64,000 nt of DNA from Natrinema sp. HArc-T2 (GCF_041821085.1 NZ_JBGUAZ010000002.1:186001-250000), one strand, 5' to 3'; shown: positions 29,274 to 38,137, counted from the stretch's first letter. A program made the numbers and translations. The notes: generated by a model not told the origin, from the sequence alone.

Positions 29274-29391
29274 TATCGTAGCCACTGACCGTCACTGCAC
29301 ACCTGACCGAACAAGGGGAGCGCGGGTCGGAGCGACGACGTGAGCGAGACCCGCGGACGGTGCGATCGGTGTGTCACTCGGTTCAGTTGTG
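29274..29391 (+). repeat. Dispersed intergenic repeat, copy P2
   Basis: It shares TATCGTAGCCACTGA, CGTCACTGCACACCTGACCG and GTGTCACTCG with P1 at 12983. P2 has about 50 extra nt in the middle that contain the inverted pair GCGGGTC/GACCCGC. It runs directly into repeat R2. Confidence 0.75.
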
Positions 29392-29510
29392 ACTATAATT
29401 GATTAGTGGCTAGTCTGGAAAGACAGTACATAATTAGAAAGTATAGTTAACCCATCCCGGTTCGTATCCATATCCGGCGATCAGAGACAGACTGTCGCTA
29501 TCCCCTTTTC
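29391..29510 (+). repeat. Diverged direct repeat R2 with hairpin
   Basis: This is the partner of R1, 460 bp downstream. The hairpin arms are GGCGA and TCGCT, still pairable through a G-U. It has the same order of blocks as R1, with perhaps three-quarters identity overall by eye. The remaining bases of the 28943-29657 gap, apart from R1, P2 and R2, show no recognised gene. Confidence 0.6.
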
Positions 29511-29657
29511 CACCCTCTTTTGACTCGCATCCGAGGTTCCATCGCTGTTCAGATCGGCCCGTCTGCCATGGTGGACGAGACGAATTGTCACTCGAACTCG
29601 ATGAAAACGGCGCGTGAGGAAGGTGACCCGCCACCCTGATCAGGCACCAGACACCTG

Positions 29658-30428
29658 CTATCGGGGTCGGCGTCGCCGTGACTGCGGCCTGAGCGTCTCG
29701 TCCCACTCGATCCAGTCCTGCTCCCAGCCGCGACGTGATTCGGCGCGTCGCTGCGCTCGTTCACGGTCTTCGCGGGCCATCCGGTTTCGCTCGACGGCCC
29801 CCGACTGCTCACCCTCGACGAGCAGCGGATCGAAAATAATAGGGTCGAGTTGCTCGAGGTCACCATCGGTCGAGACGACCGTAAGTCGCTGTCGCTGGGT
29901 CCCACGCGGGAAGACCAGTCGTCCGCCGTCGGCAAGCTGTTCGAGGAGTGCGCGAGGAGGGTCGACGACAGCCGCCTCGAGGAGAATCCGATCGAACGGC
30001 GCGTACTCGGGGAGCCCGTTCGCGCCGTCGCGACAGTCGACAAGGACGCCGTCGTAACCGGCTTCCGAAAGGTTTCGGCGCGCTTCGACGACCAGTGGGC
30101 GCGAGATGTCGACGGCGTGAACGTTGGTCTCGCCGACGATTTCGGCTGCGACAGCGGCCGTATAGCCGACGCCGACGCCGACGATCAGCACCGACTCGTC
30201 GTCCTCGAGTGCCAGCGCCTGAAGCAATCGAGCAGCCGTGCTGGGGGCGAGAATGCGGGTCCCAAGCGCGTCGTGCTCGCGGTCCGCGTAGGCCGTCCGT
30301 TCGTCATCGAGAAACGCGTGGCGAGGCACGTCACGCATCGCGACGGCGACGGTGTCGTCCGTGAGGACGTTCTTGGGCGCGGCCTCGAGGCCGTCGACCA
30401 TGTCCTCCCGCAGTACCGCGAGGTCCAT
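29658..30428 (-). CDS. pcm: Protein-L-isoaspartate O-methyltransferase family protein
   Basis: A 256-residue SAM-dependent methyltransferase of the PCMT family, which repairs isoaspartyl residues in aged proteins. The SAM-binding strand-loop LIVGVGVGYTAAVAA lies at about 81-95, and VHAVDISRP holds the acidic ribose-binding residue. The usual catalytic-region GQTIS(Q/A)P is replaced by GTRILAPS and the GxGxG loop is GVGVG, as in the more divergent haloarchaeal copy. Repair activity is therefore less certain than for a canonical Pcm. The C-terminus is Arg-rich (RPQSRRRRPR). Confidence 0.8.
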   Translation of the reverse strand: MDLAVLREDMVDGLEAAPKNVLTDDTVAVAMRDVPRHAFLDDERTAYADREHDALGTRILAPSTAARLLQALALEDDESVLIVGVGVGYTAAVAAEIVGETNVHAVDISRPLVVEARRNLSEAGYDGVLVDCRDGANGLPEYAPFDRILLEAAVVDPPRALLEQLADGGRLVFPRGTQRQRLTVVSTDGDLEQLDPIIFDPLLVEGEQSGAVERNRMAREDRERAQRRAESRRGWEQDWIEWDETLRPQSRRRRPR

Positions 30429-30566
30429 ATACCAGCTATCGTACCGTCGATAATCAATGGCGCGCTTGCGGGAGCGAGAGCCGTTCGGATCTGGACCGAG
30501 CCGACGGACCGCCGGAAAAACGGAGTGACGAGAGACGGAGTCAGGACGGGCAGAGTGCTGGCTGCC

Positions 30567-31220
30567 TTACCAGGCCGACCAGGCGCTGCTCTGCTCGTCG
30601 TAGGCGTAGACGCGTTTGATGTCCTTCGCGAAGGCAGTATCGCCCGGCTCCTCGAAGCGGTCGCGCCGGTAGCCCGACGCGTCGTCACGGACGACGAAGG
30701 CGTCGATCTCGAACTCGTCGTCGCCGAAGCTCTCGACGTCGCCGACCTCGAACTCGTAATCACCAGGGACGTGGACCGTGATACTGTGGCTGTCGTCGCG
30801 CGAGCCGTCCTGTGGGTGGACGGTGACGTTGACCGCCACGTTGTCGACCTCGCGCGTCCAGACGGTCTCGATCTCGTCGGCGGGTGACTCCTCGACGCGC
30901 TTCTGGCCGTCGAGTTCGACACTCGTGACCCGAACCGTCGAGAGCACTTCCTCGGTCTCGAGAATGAACTCGTCGCCGACTTCGACGGTCTCGTCTTCGG
31001 GGGCGGTGACGTTCGCCGTGAACGACTCGCCACCCTGGGAGACGACCACGTCGAGGGTGACCTCGCGTTCGGTGTCGGGCTGGATCTTGTGGACGTGACT
31101 ACACTCGCTACAGCGAACGGTCAGGGTACCGCCGCCCGTCGTGAGTACCTCGTGGACCGTCTCGAGGTCCGGCGAGCAGGAAGGACAGGGGGTCGGAACC
31201 CGATCCGGTATATCGCTCAT
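30567..31220 (-). CDS. HVO_0476-family zinc-finger protein
   Basis: A 217-residue protein with an N-terminal zinc ribbon: CPSC at about residues 12-15 and CSEC at about 37-40. Beta-rich repeats follow, VTLDVVVSQGGESFTANVT and VGDEFILETEEVLSTVRVTS, with an acidic surface. It matches the archaeal HVO_0476 family, conserved but of unknown function. It may bind nucleic acid or protein through the ribbon. The start is the ATG at 31218-31220. It is in the same orientation as pcm, 138 nt upstream of it. Confidence 0.85.
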   Translation of the reverse strand: MSDIPDRVPTPCPSCSPDLETVHEVLTTGGGTLTVRCSECSHVHKIQPDTEREVTLDVVVSQGGESFTANVTAPEDETVEVGDEFILETEEVLSTVRVTSVELDGQKRVEESPADEIETVWTREVDNVAVNVTVHPQDGSRDDSHSITVHVPGDYEFEVGDVESFGDDEFEIDAFVVRDDASGYRRDRFEEPGDTAFAKDIKRVYAYDEQSSAWSAW

Positions 31221-31494
31221 AGCCCGTCTTAGAGGCTACGCACCTAAAAGGCGATTGAAGCCGTCGTCGTCGCCGTGTCACTAGTTGTCCTGAATTGTGT
31301 CGATGACCATCGCAGCGGCCACGACGGGCTCTTTCGGGATGGGATGGCGTTTCCGATGGTGATCTCGTAGCGGTCCCGCACCGAGAGGGGCTTCCTCAAT
31401 GGTCCCGACGTGAGCCCGTTGCCTGCGATCAGTCAGTTTCGGCGAACCCGCGAACGGATCGCGGTTCGCCGGGAACTCGTGACAGCAAACCGTC

Positions 31495-32451
31495 TCAGGC
31501 GTCATCCGCGACCGGCAGGTCGACGGGCTCGCCGTCGGCGAGGACGGTCGGCTCGCGAATGATGCCATCGAGGTGGATCGGCGCGTCCGTCTCGCCACCG
31601 ATGCCTGCGTCGTCGCCGATCGCGATATGGATCGTGCCGCCAGCTTTCTCGTCTAGGAGGACCGAGCCGACCAGCTCCGTGACGGCGACGTTGGTCCCGA
31701 TGCCCAGTTCCGCGAGGTTGTAGGCGGCGTCGCCGACCTCGTCTGCCGCGTTCGCGACCGTCTCGCGGATCTCGTCGTCCGAGATGTGGGTGACGAGGCC
31801 GTCCTCGACCTCGAAGGTGAGCCGGTGGCCCGCCTCGAGCAACCCGTGTGGTCGCATCGTTCCGTCGACAACGAACGTCCCGTCCGCCGTTTCGGGGCTG
31901 ATGAACACCTCGCCGGCTGGCAGGTTCGACATCGTGCCGGGGTCGTGGACGATGCCGGTGTCGGCGAGCCACTCGCGGTCGCCGACGCCGAACGTAATGT
32001 CGGTGCCGGCGTCGGTCGTGACCCTGATTTCCTCGGCCTCGGCGACCTGCTCGCGGACCGCCTCGCAGTGAGTCGCGATCGACTCGTAGTCGGCGTCGAG
32101 CCCGGTCGTGAAGACATCCTCGGTGATGCCAGGGAGCGTCGCGACGCGTGCGCCGGCCTCGTTGGCGTCGGTCCGGGCGCGGGTGTGGCTCAAGCTCTTT
32201 GTCGTCGGCGCGAGCACGACGTCAGCGCCGGCCATGGCCGCCGCCACCGGTTCGGGCGGTTCGCTGCCGTGGGTCTCGCCCGGCGGATAGCGGACGATCA
32301 CGGCGTCGTCGGTGATCTCGCGTGCGACCTCGTAGAGTGCCTCCCCGATCGGAACCCGTTCGTCGTCGGTGACGATCGCACACGACTCACCCGCCTCGAG
32401 ACCCAGACACTGGCGGACGGCGGTCTCCGCCGCGGTTCGAAGTGCTGTCAT
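31495..32451 (-). CDS. M29/NicX-like aminopeptidase family protein
   Basis: A 318-residue protein; the start is the ATG at 32449-32451 (MTALRTAAETAVRQCLG). Conserved blocks are GIVHDPGTMSNLPAGEVFIS and DGTFVVDGTM. NLAELGIGTNVAV and AGGTIHIAIGDDAGIGG follow. These correspond to the metal-binding C-terminal half of leucyl aminopeptidase T (M29) and the related NicX dioxygenase fold. The substrate is not inferable. The 275 nt downstream (31221-31494) hold no recognised gene. Confidence 0.75.
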   Translation of the reverse strand: MTALRTAAETAVRQCLGLEAGESCAIVTDDERVPIGEALYEVAREITDDAVIVRYPPGETHGSEPPEPVAAAMAGADVVLAPTTKSLSHTRARTDANEAGARVATLPGITEDVFTTGLDADYESIATHCEAVREQVAEAEEIRVTTDAGTDITFGVGDREWLADTGIVHDPGTMSNLPAGEVFISPETADGTFVVDGTMRPHGLLEAGHRLTFEVEDGLVTHISDDEIRETVANAADEVGDAAYNLAELGIGTNVAVTELVGSVLLDEKAGGTIHIAIGDDAGIGGETDAPIHLDGIIREPTVLADGEPVDLPVADDA

Positions 32452-32491
32452 ACGGGAGTGTGTGGCGAGCGGGCCGATAGGTCTTGCCCTC

Positions 32492-32525
32492 ATGCGGTCT
32501 GCTGTCCCGATGTCCCGGGAGGGCC
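32492..32525 (-). repeat. Partial copy (E) of the 82-bp palindromic element
   Basis: About 33 nt (GCGGTCTGCTGTCCCGATGT, then CCCGG) match the right-hand end of element copy D in the same orientation. The remaining half is missing. It lies between the divergent aminopeptidase and gap genes. Confidence 0.7.
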
Positions 32526-32665
32526 ACAGAGCGCTCGCGGCGTCTCGAGCAGTGTGAACAGCTACCGAGATCGGCCTCGAGAGCGATCGAGAACTCCGAT
32601 TCGAGTAAGAATCGACCGCGAGTCCTCGAAACGATTATCCCGTTCGGTGGTCCACTCCCGGGTAT

Positions 32666-33679
32666 ATGCTACAGGTCGCGATCAACGGCTACGGTACGAT
32701 CGGCAAACGCGTCGCGGACGCCGTCCGCGAGCAACCCGACATGGAGGTACTCGGCGTCGCGAAGACGCGTCCGAACTTCGAGGCCGAGACAGCGATCGAC
32801 AAGGGATTCGCGCTCTACGCGGCCGTCGAGGAGCGCGAACACCTGTTCGACGAAGCCGGCCTCGAGATCGCAGGCTCGGTCGACGAACTCGTCGACGAAG
32901 CCGACGTCGTCGTCGACGCCACACCGTCTGGGATCGGCGCTCAGAACAAGGGGCTGTACGAGGAGTACGACACGCCGGCACTCTACCAGGGCGGCGAGGA
33001 CGCGGATCTCGTCGACGTGAGTTTCAACGCGCGCTCGAACTTCGCCGAGGCCGCCGACGCCGATCACGTCCGCGTCGTCTCCTGTAACACGACCGGCCTC
33101 TCGCGGGTCATCGCGCCGCTGCGGGAAGCCTACGGCGTCGAGAAGGTCCGCGCGACGCTGGTCCGGCGTGGCGGCGATCCCGGCCAGACCGACCGCGGCC
33201 CGATCAACGACATCCTGCCAAACCCGGTCACGATCCCCTCCCACCACGGCCCCGACGTCGAGACCATCTTCGACGACCTCGACATCGACACGCTCGGGAT
33301 GAAAGTGCCCGCGACGCTGATGCACATGCACAGCTTGAACGTCACACTCAAGGAGGAGGTCGACGCCGCCGAGGTCCGCGAACTGTTCGCCGACGAGTCG
33401 CGACTGTTCCTCATCCCCGAGCGGATGGACATCGACGGCAGCGGGAAACTCAAAGAGTACGCCCTCGACGCGGGCCGGCCCCGTGGCGACCTCTGGGAGA
33501 ACTGTATCTGGGAGGAATCGATCTCGACGGTCGGCACGGACCTCTATCTCTTCCAGGGCATCCACCAGGAAAGCGACGTCGTCCCCGAGAACATCGACGC
33601 CATCCGTGCGGTCGCCGGCAGCGCCGACGCCGAAGAGAGCATCGAGACGACGAACGAGTCGCTCGGCATCGGACTATAG
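32666..33679 (+). CDS. gap: Glyceraldehyde-3-phosphate dehydrogenase, archaeal type II
   Basis: A 337-residue NAD(P)-dependent GAPDH of the archaeal class. The Rossmann motif [14 protein letters not shown] is at residues 8-21. The catalytic cysteine is in [12 protein letters not shown] (about residue 141), and a histidine is in [10 protein letters not shown]. In haloarchaea the type II enzyme is usually the gluconeogenic one. The ATG lies about 6 nt after a GGGTATAT patch; the transcript may be nearly leaderless. It is single and divergent from the aminopeptidase gene. Confidence 0.96.
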   Translation: MLQVAINGYGTIGKRVADAVREQPDMEVLGVAKTRPNFEAETAIDKGFALYAAVEEREHLFDEAGLEIAGSVDELVDEADVVVDATPSGIGAQNKGLYEEYDTPALYQGGEDADLVDVSFNARSNFAEAADADHVRVVSCNTTGLSRVIAPLREAYGVEKVRATLVRRGGDPGQTDRGPINDILPNPVTIPSHHGPDVETIFDDLDIDTLGMKVPATLMHMHSLNVTLKEEVDAAEVRELFADESRLFLIPERMDIDGSGKLKEYALDAGRPRGDLWENCIWEESISTVGTDLYLFQGIHQESDVVPENIDAIRAVAGSADAEESIETTNESLGIGL

Positions 33680-33759
33680 ACGCCGATCGCTCTCGAATCG
33701 ACGAACTGAGTTATAGTAGCGACAGAAAGTTTTTGCCATCCGATACCCTAGGCACCCCC

Positions 33760-34161
33760 ATGCGCCGAGACGACCGCGACGAACCCTTCGACGACCTGTT
33801 TCGCGAGATCGAGCGAATGATGAACGAAATGATGAACAGCGCAAACGCCAACATGAACGTCGACTCCTCGAGTAACGTCGACAACGGCTTCGGGATGGAC
33901 ACCCACGTCGACATCCACGAGACCGACGAGGAGATCCGCGTCGTCGCCGACCTCCCCGGCGTCGAGAAGGACAACATCGACCTCGAGTGTGACGGCAAGA
34001 CCCTGACCATCTCCGCTGAAAGCGAGCACCGCCAGTACGACGAACGCGTCTCCCTGCCGACTCGCGTCAACGAACACACCGCCGCCGCGACTTACAACAA
34101 CGGCGTCCTCGAGGTCGTCTTCGATCGCGCGGAGAACTCCTCGGATATCAGCCTCGAGTAA
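33760..34161 (+). CDS. Small heat-shock protein, Hsp20 family
   Basis: A 133-residue alpha-crystallin-domain chaperone. I choose the ATG at 33760 (MRRDDRDEPFDDLFREIE) over a TTG upstream. The N-terminal helix is methionine-rich (MMNEMMNSANANMN). The core shows VVADLPGVEKDNIDLECDGK and the later AAATYNNGVLEVVF, equivalent to the conserved GVL motif. The C-terminal IxI tail is reduced to DISLE. It holds unfolded proteins during stress and probably forms oligomers. Confidence 0.92.
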   Translation: MRRDDRDEPFDDLFREIERMMNEMMNSANANMNVDSSSNVDNGFGMDTHVDIHETDEEIRVVADLPGVEKDNIDLECDGKTLTISAESEHRQYDERVSLPTRVNEHTAAATYNNGVLEVVFDRAENSSDISLE

Positions 34162-34260
34162 TCGGGCCGTCGCGGTCGAGAACGGTTTTTGCGTTGTAAC
34201 ACGGGACTCGAAAACAGCGCCGTCGGATCGACGGAAGCGGCTATCGCTGTGAGAATCGGA

Positions 34261-35160
34261 TCACGCCACGAATTTTGCACTCGCCCAGCCGAAGGTCATA
34301 CCGACCAGTGCAGCGCCGCCGAGCAACAGCACGGCGTTTGCCACCCCGTTTGCCACGAGTATCGGTATTCGTCCGATGGCAACTGTCGCCAGCGTCATCC
34401 CGATGAGACCGACGATTCCCCCAACTGCCGCAACGGTCGGTGGATCGACCGACGCCGCCGAGTCGGCCCCTGCCGTCTCCGTCGAGGTCGGCGATGATAC
34501 TGAATCCGCGTCTGCTGGGGCTGAACGTCCGTCCGACGTCGTAGACTCCGCGTTCGCGGAGTCGGCCTCCGTCTCGTTCCCCGAGACCGATGTCTCGGCG
34601 TCGTCTGCAGTCGAATCGGCGGGCGACTCGGGGTTGGGGTCGGAGCCTGTCGGCACGTCGTCGCCGTCCGTTTCGTCGCCCGTATCGGGAGCTGGCTCGA
34701 CCTCGAGTGTCGGTTCCGTCAGTTCCGAGACTGCGACGTCCGTCACAGTTGCAGGCCGGTCCGCCAGCCACTCCCGTCCCTCCTCGACGTCGTCGGTGAT
34801 CAGGCGATCGATGTCGTCTTCGACCTGCTCCATGACGCTGTCGACGGCCATCTTTGCGATGACCGACTCGGGATAGACGATCACGAGAGCGTCGAGACCT
34901 GCGTCGTCCGCCTGACTTGCCCACTCAGTGATCGACCACAGTTTGTCCTCGTCGTTGATTGGTCCCTGATCGCGCGCATCGGCGTACATTTTGTTGGCAC
35001 CGGTCGCCTCGAGCAACTCGATACAGAGACGCATGTGTGCCCGGAAGCTCTCGCTGGTCGCGAATCCATGCCATCTGAGCAAGACAGCATCGAGTTCGTC
35101 GTCCCATCCGACAGTTCCGACATCCGTTCGACGATAAATATTCTCTTGAACGAGAGTCAT
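34261..35160 (-). CDS. STAS/SpoIIAA-like domain protein with acidic linker and two C-terminal membrane helices
   Basis: A 299-residue protein; the start is the ATG at 35158-35160 (MTLVQENIYRRTDVGTVGWD). Residues 1-115 form a compact domain with YADARDQGPINDEDKLWSIT and ALVIVYPESVIAKMA, resembling STAS/SEC14-like SpoIIAA-type domains. Residues about 125-235 are a low-complexity acidic Ser/Thr/Glu/Asp linker. Two hydrophobic helices follow, GGIVGLIGMTLATVAIG and AVLLLGGAALVGMTFGWA. The N-domain would face the cytoplasm and be tethered to the membrane (inference). Function is unknown. Confidence 0.65.
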   Translation of the reverse strand: MTLVQENIYRRTDVGTVGWDDELDAVLLRWHGFATSESFRAHMRLCIELLEATGANKMYADARDQGPINDEDKLWSITEWASQADDAGLDALVIVYPESVIAKMAVDSVMEQVEDDIDRLITDDVEEGREWLADRPATVTDVAVSELTEPTLEVEPAPDTGDETDGDDVPTGSDPNPESPADSTADDAETSVSGNETEADSANAESTTSDGRSAPADADSVSSPTSTETAGADSAASVDPPTVAAVGGIVGLIGMTLATVAIGRIPILVANGVANAVLLLGGAALVGMTFGWASAKFVA

Positions 35161-35318
35161 AACAGCTGATAAATATCCATCGCAAATATATCTATTCAAA
35201 GTAACCGAAAGTAACAATAGAAAACTAGCAGACTGCAAGCGGACAGATTATGTAGATATTTATATATTAATTATATAACAACGGAAGATTGATAGTAAAG
35301 GTATTTGAGATAGTGAAT

Positions 35319-36098
35319 ATGGAGACTGTACTCGAAGGCGAGACCGCGGTGGTCACGGGCGCTGCAAGTGGGATCGGTCGCGCAATCGCAACGACGTTTG
35401 CAACAGCAGGAGCGGATGTCGTCGTTGCAGACCTCCGCGAAGAGCCACGCCAAGGCGGCGTCCCGACCCACGAACGGATCAACGAGGAGACCGACGCCAA
35501 CGCAGTCTACGTCGAATGCGATGTCACCGACCAAGCCGCGCTCGAGGCGGCGATCGACGCCGCAGACGAGTTCGGGGGCCTCAGCGTGATGGTGAACAAC
35601 GCGGGCGTGTTCGGCCCGATGGGGTCGATCACGGAGATTTCCGTCGAAGACTACCGCGACCTGATGGCGATCAACCTCGATAGCGTCTTCGTCGGCTCGA
35701 AACTCGCCGCCGAGTCACTCATTGAGCAGGGAGAAGGCGGTGCGATCGTGAACATCTCGAGTCTCGCCGGGATTCAGGGATACGGCGAAATCGCCCCCTA
35801 CTGTACGGCGAAAGCCGGAGTTCGGAACCTCACCTACTCGCTAGCAGAAGACCTCGGTCCACACGGTATTCGGGTCAACGCAATCCACCCCGGCGAGGTC
35901 GAGACGGCGCTGACGACCGAAGACTTCCCGATCGTCGGCACCGAGCAAGAGGAAATGCTCAAACAGATGATCCCCCTGCAAAAGCTCGCACAGCCGGCGG
36001 ACGTCGCCAACGCGGCACTGTTCCTCGCAAGCGATCTGGCTGGCCACATCACCGCCGAATCGCTGCTCGTCGACGGTGGTACGCGAAACACCAGCTAA
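35319..36098 (+). CDS. Short-chain dehydrogenase/reductase
   Basis: A 259-residue classical SDR oxidoreductase. I start at the ATG at 35319 (METVLEGETAVVTG). Cofactor-binding TGAASGIGRAIA is at about 13-24, the NNAG motif is in VMVNNAGVFGPMG, and the catalytic tetrad includes S in NISSLAG and YCTAK at about 160-164. The loop after the first strand has D in VVVADLREE, which favours NAD(H) over NADP(H). The gene is preceded by a very A/T-rich promoter region. The substrate is unknown. Its stop is 4 nt from the convergent RimK-like gene. Confidence 0.9.
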   Translation: METVLEGETAVVTGAASGIGRAIATTFATAGADVVVADLREEPRQGGVPTHERINEETDANAVYVECDVTDQAALEAAIDAADEFGGLSVMVNNAGVFGPMGSITEISVEDYRDLMAINLDSVFVGSKLAAESLIEQGEGGAIVNISSLAGIQGYGEIAPYCTAKAGVRNLTYSLAEDLGPHGIRVNAIHPGEVETALTTEDFPIVGTEQEEMLKQMIPLQKLAQPADVANAALFLASDLAGHITAESLLVDGGTRNTS

Positions 36099-36102
36099 TC
36101 TC

Positions 36103-36969
36103 TCACTCGCATCGAGCGCGTATCGCTGTCGCCAACCGGTCGTAGAAGTCGGGTTCGTACTTGGTTGCTGTGTCGATCGTCGGTCTGGCGTTCGTCTCGT
36201 TGACCACCAGTCGATCGTCCGTCTCGAGCAGATCCACGCCCAGAAACGGGATCTCGAGCTCGGTGGCGACCGATTCGGCGAGCGCACGCCAGGACTCGGG
36301 AAGATCGACATCCGTGGCCTCTGCGCCGCGGTGGACGTTGTGTTTCCACTGGCCCTCACTGACCGCGCCGTCGGGCAACCGGCGTTCGACAGCGCCGACG
36401 TACTCGCCCTCGAGAACCATCACGCGGTAGTCGGTCGCCGCGGGCAGATACTCCTGGACCAGAAACGATCGGTCGCCGGTCGCCCGGTAGTCATGAACCA
36501 GCGAGAGGTAGTCACAGATCCCGAGGAAAGAATCGAGATCGTGGGCCTTCGCGACGCCGACGCCACGGGTCGTTGAGTTCGGCTTGACCACCACCGGCGG
36601 CTCGAAGCGCTCGAAGACCTCGATCAGGTCGGCCTCCGAGACGTCGTTCGAGACGTAGACGGAGTCGGGAACCGGGAGCTCGGCTCGATCGAGCCGCGCG
36701 AGTACCTCGGCTTTGTTCCGCGAGGTCAACACGGTCTCGTGATCGTTGAGCCACGGGATCTCGAGCAGCGCGTCAGCAACCCCGCCTTCCATGAGCCGAC
36801 CGGGGTAAACGAAGCCGACGTCGTAGTCGTCGGGCTCCCATGGCGGGTCGCCGAGTGCGATCGTACGCTCGCGTACGGGCACGTGATGAACCTGTATATT
36901 ACGCTCGGCAAGCGGCTCTTGCATCCGCTGGAACGTCGCTTGGTCGTTGGCGACCGCGAGATCGATCAT
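36103..36969 (-). CDS. RimK-family ATP-grasp ligase
   Basis: A 288-residue ATP-grasp protein; the start is the ATG at 36967-36969 (MIDLAVANDQATFQRMQ). ATP-grasp elements are PPVVVKPNSTTRGVGVAK, FLVQEYLPAATDYRVMVLEG, and the metal-binding LVVNETNARPTIDTAT. Family members attach glutamate or another amino acid to a carboxylate on proteins (RimK, LysX) or cofactors (CofF/MptN). No carrier protein gene lies next to it, so I do not assign the substrate. Confidence 0.85.
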   Translation of the reverse strand: MIDLAVANDQATFQRMQEPLAERNIQVHHVPVRERTIALGDPPWEPDDYDVGFVYPGRLMEGGVADALLEIPWLNDHETVLTSRNKAEVLARLDRAELPVPDSVYVSNDVSEADLIEVFERFEPPVVVKPNSTTRGVGVAKAHDLDSFLGICDYLSLVHDYRATGDRSFLVQEYLPAATDYRVMVLEGEYVGAVERRLPDGAVSEGQWKHNVHRGAEATDVDLPESWRALAESVATELEIPFLGVDLLETDDRLVVNETNARPTIDTATKYEPDFYDRLATAIRARCE

Positions 36970-37206
36970 ACGCGGTAGTCGGGAGTAGATCGGCAAAAAG
37001 GTGCTCGAGACGGGAATTCCAACGAGCGTCAGTGGCCGGGAGCGGGCTCCGAGTATCGAGAGGAGTCCGCGACTCGGGGGAGGGCAGGCACTTACAGCGT
37101 CACGACCGCGAGCGACCGGAGGGAGCGAGCGGGCCGACGACTGATGTGAACGAGCGACTATCGGGAGCGAGTGAACGGAGGGAGGAGTGCTTTTAATCGA
37201 ATCTGA
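36970..37206. other. GAGCGA-rich intergenic sequence
   Basis: Between the RimK-like gene and the rpl10e hairpins lies sequence rich in GAGCGA/CGGAGGGAGCGAGCG words, a low-complexity pattern common downstream of haloarchaeal genes. No coding sequence is recognised. It includes the presumed promoter of the RimK-like gene on its left side. Confidence 0.5.
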
Positions 37207-37302
37207 GCGGGATCAAAGATCCCGCGAGGTCCAAAAGAGCGCGAGCGCTCTTTTGAAGATTTTGCTCTGCGGGCGCGGCGTCGCCGCGCCCGCAGAGCAA
37301 AA
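37207..37302 (-). terminator. Three consecutive perfect inverted repeats downstream of rpl10e
   Basis: Reading with the gene, the first is a 21-bp perfect inverted repeat with a single-base centre (37260-37302, arms beginning TTTTGCTCTGCGGGC). Next is an 11-bp repeat with a 2-nt centre (37232-37255, CAAAAGAGCGC). Last is an 8-bp repeat with a 3-nt centre (37207-37225, GCGGGATC). The first begins 7 nt after the stop codon. They would fold as three hairpins in the 3' RNA, suiting a terminator or an RNA-processing or stability element. Confidence 0.65.
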
Positions 37303-37309
37303 CTTCGTT

Positions 37310-37840
37310 CTACGCAATCAACTGCTCTTCGCCCTTCTCGACGACGACACGGCACGGCGGCGAGATCTTGTTGTAGGCACGGCGGAGCGCGTCCTTGGCG
37401 AAGTCGGCATCGTCGACGTCACACCAGATCGTGAAGATGCGCTCGCCGGCGTCAATACGCGCGGCGGTGCCGACGATCTTCCCGAAGGCCTGGCGCATCC
37501 CGTCGGAAACACGGTCTGCACCCGCACCGGTTGCCTGCTTGTTCTCCCGAATGACGTGGTGGGGGAACTTCCGCAGGATCATCTTGTACTTGTTCTCGCC
37601 GGCGTTTTTCAGCATGTGGCGGTTGGCCGACAGACGCGACGCCTCGAGCGATCCGTGGCGGATCTGGACCTCTTCTTCGGTGATGAGGCTGATTTGGACG
37701 GGGTAGTCTTCGGGGTCTGCCGAGGTGTCGCCCATCTTGTGCTGTGCGATCTTCGAGCCCGGGATACCAGTGATGTATTCGCGGCGCGTGTAGGCCGGCT
37801 TACTGATCTCCCGGTACATGGAGGCAGGCTTGTCTGACAT
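37310..37840 (-). CDS. rpl10e: 50S ribosomal protein L10e (uL16)
   Basis: A 176-residue uL16 family protein of the large subunit, placed near the A site and tRNA entry. The start is the ATG at 37838-37840 ([20 protein letters not shown]). Conserved blocks are [48 protein letters not shown] and [15 protein letters not shown]. The start is preceded by a promoter region that also contains a partial palindromic element. The 3' side has the unusual triple hairpin. Confidence 0.97.
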   Translation of the reverse strand: MSDKPASMYREISKPAYTRREYITGIPGSKIAQHKMGDTSADPEDYPVQISLITEEEVQIRHGSLEASRLSANRHMLKNAGENKYKMILRKFPHHVIRENKQATGAGADRVSDGMRQAFGKIVGTAARIDAGERIFTIWCDVDDADFAKDALRRAYNKISPPCRVVVEKGEEQLIA

Positions 37841-37955
37841 GGTTGTGGTTACTTGTGAGAACGGAAGCCCACCGCGCGGATAAAGGCTTCGAAGCGCCGC
37901 GTCGACCGTTCCGGGGACTGTCCGCGCGTGCGGTCCGCTGTCACGTCCTGAATGC

Positions 37956-38006
37956 CAGCGACCGCCCTGCGGGCCCACCGGTCACTCGGTACAGCAGACC
38001 GGATGA
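37956..38006 (+). repeat. Partial copy (F) of the 82-bp palindromic element
   Basis: About 50 nt match the right half of the element: GCGACC, CCTGCGGGCCCACCGG, TCGGTACAGCAGACCG, ATGA. The left half is replaced by unrelated sequence. It lies upstream of rpl10e, 3' of the convergent-side HTH gene. Nothing else is recognised in 37841-38137. Confidence 0.7.
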
Positions 38007-38137
38007 CAGTCAGTGTATACACCTGATCACACTCGAGACGCTGCTACCAGCGGTGACAGCCGTTGCGACGCGCTCGAGTCTGTACTGACTGGTAGCCGAA
38101 ATCCTGCTAACTGCACCGATTTACACACCGAGTTCAA

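Noticed and set aside
29438-29480. A T-arm-like GGTTCGTATCC in repeat R2 that suggested a tRNA-like RNA
   Set aside because: The flanking bases do not pair as a T stem, and no acceptor or anticodon arm can be drawn.
28993-29706. Short minus-strand open frames across the R1/R2 repeats
   Set aside because: The repeats are conserved as nucleotides but their translations are not alike, and codon use is poor.
36986-37200. GAGCGA-rich words that look like a tandem repeat or CRISPR remnant
   Set aside because: Spacing is irregular and the words are short. The pattern is the common haloarchaeal low-complexity sequence, with no [12 protein letters not shown] structure.
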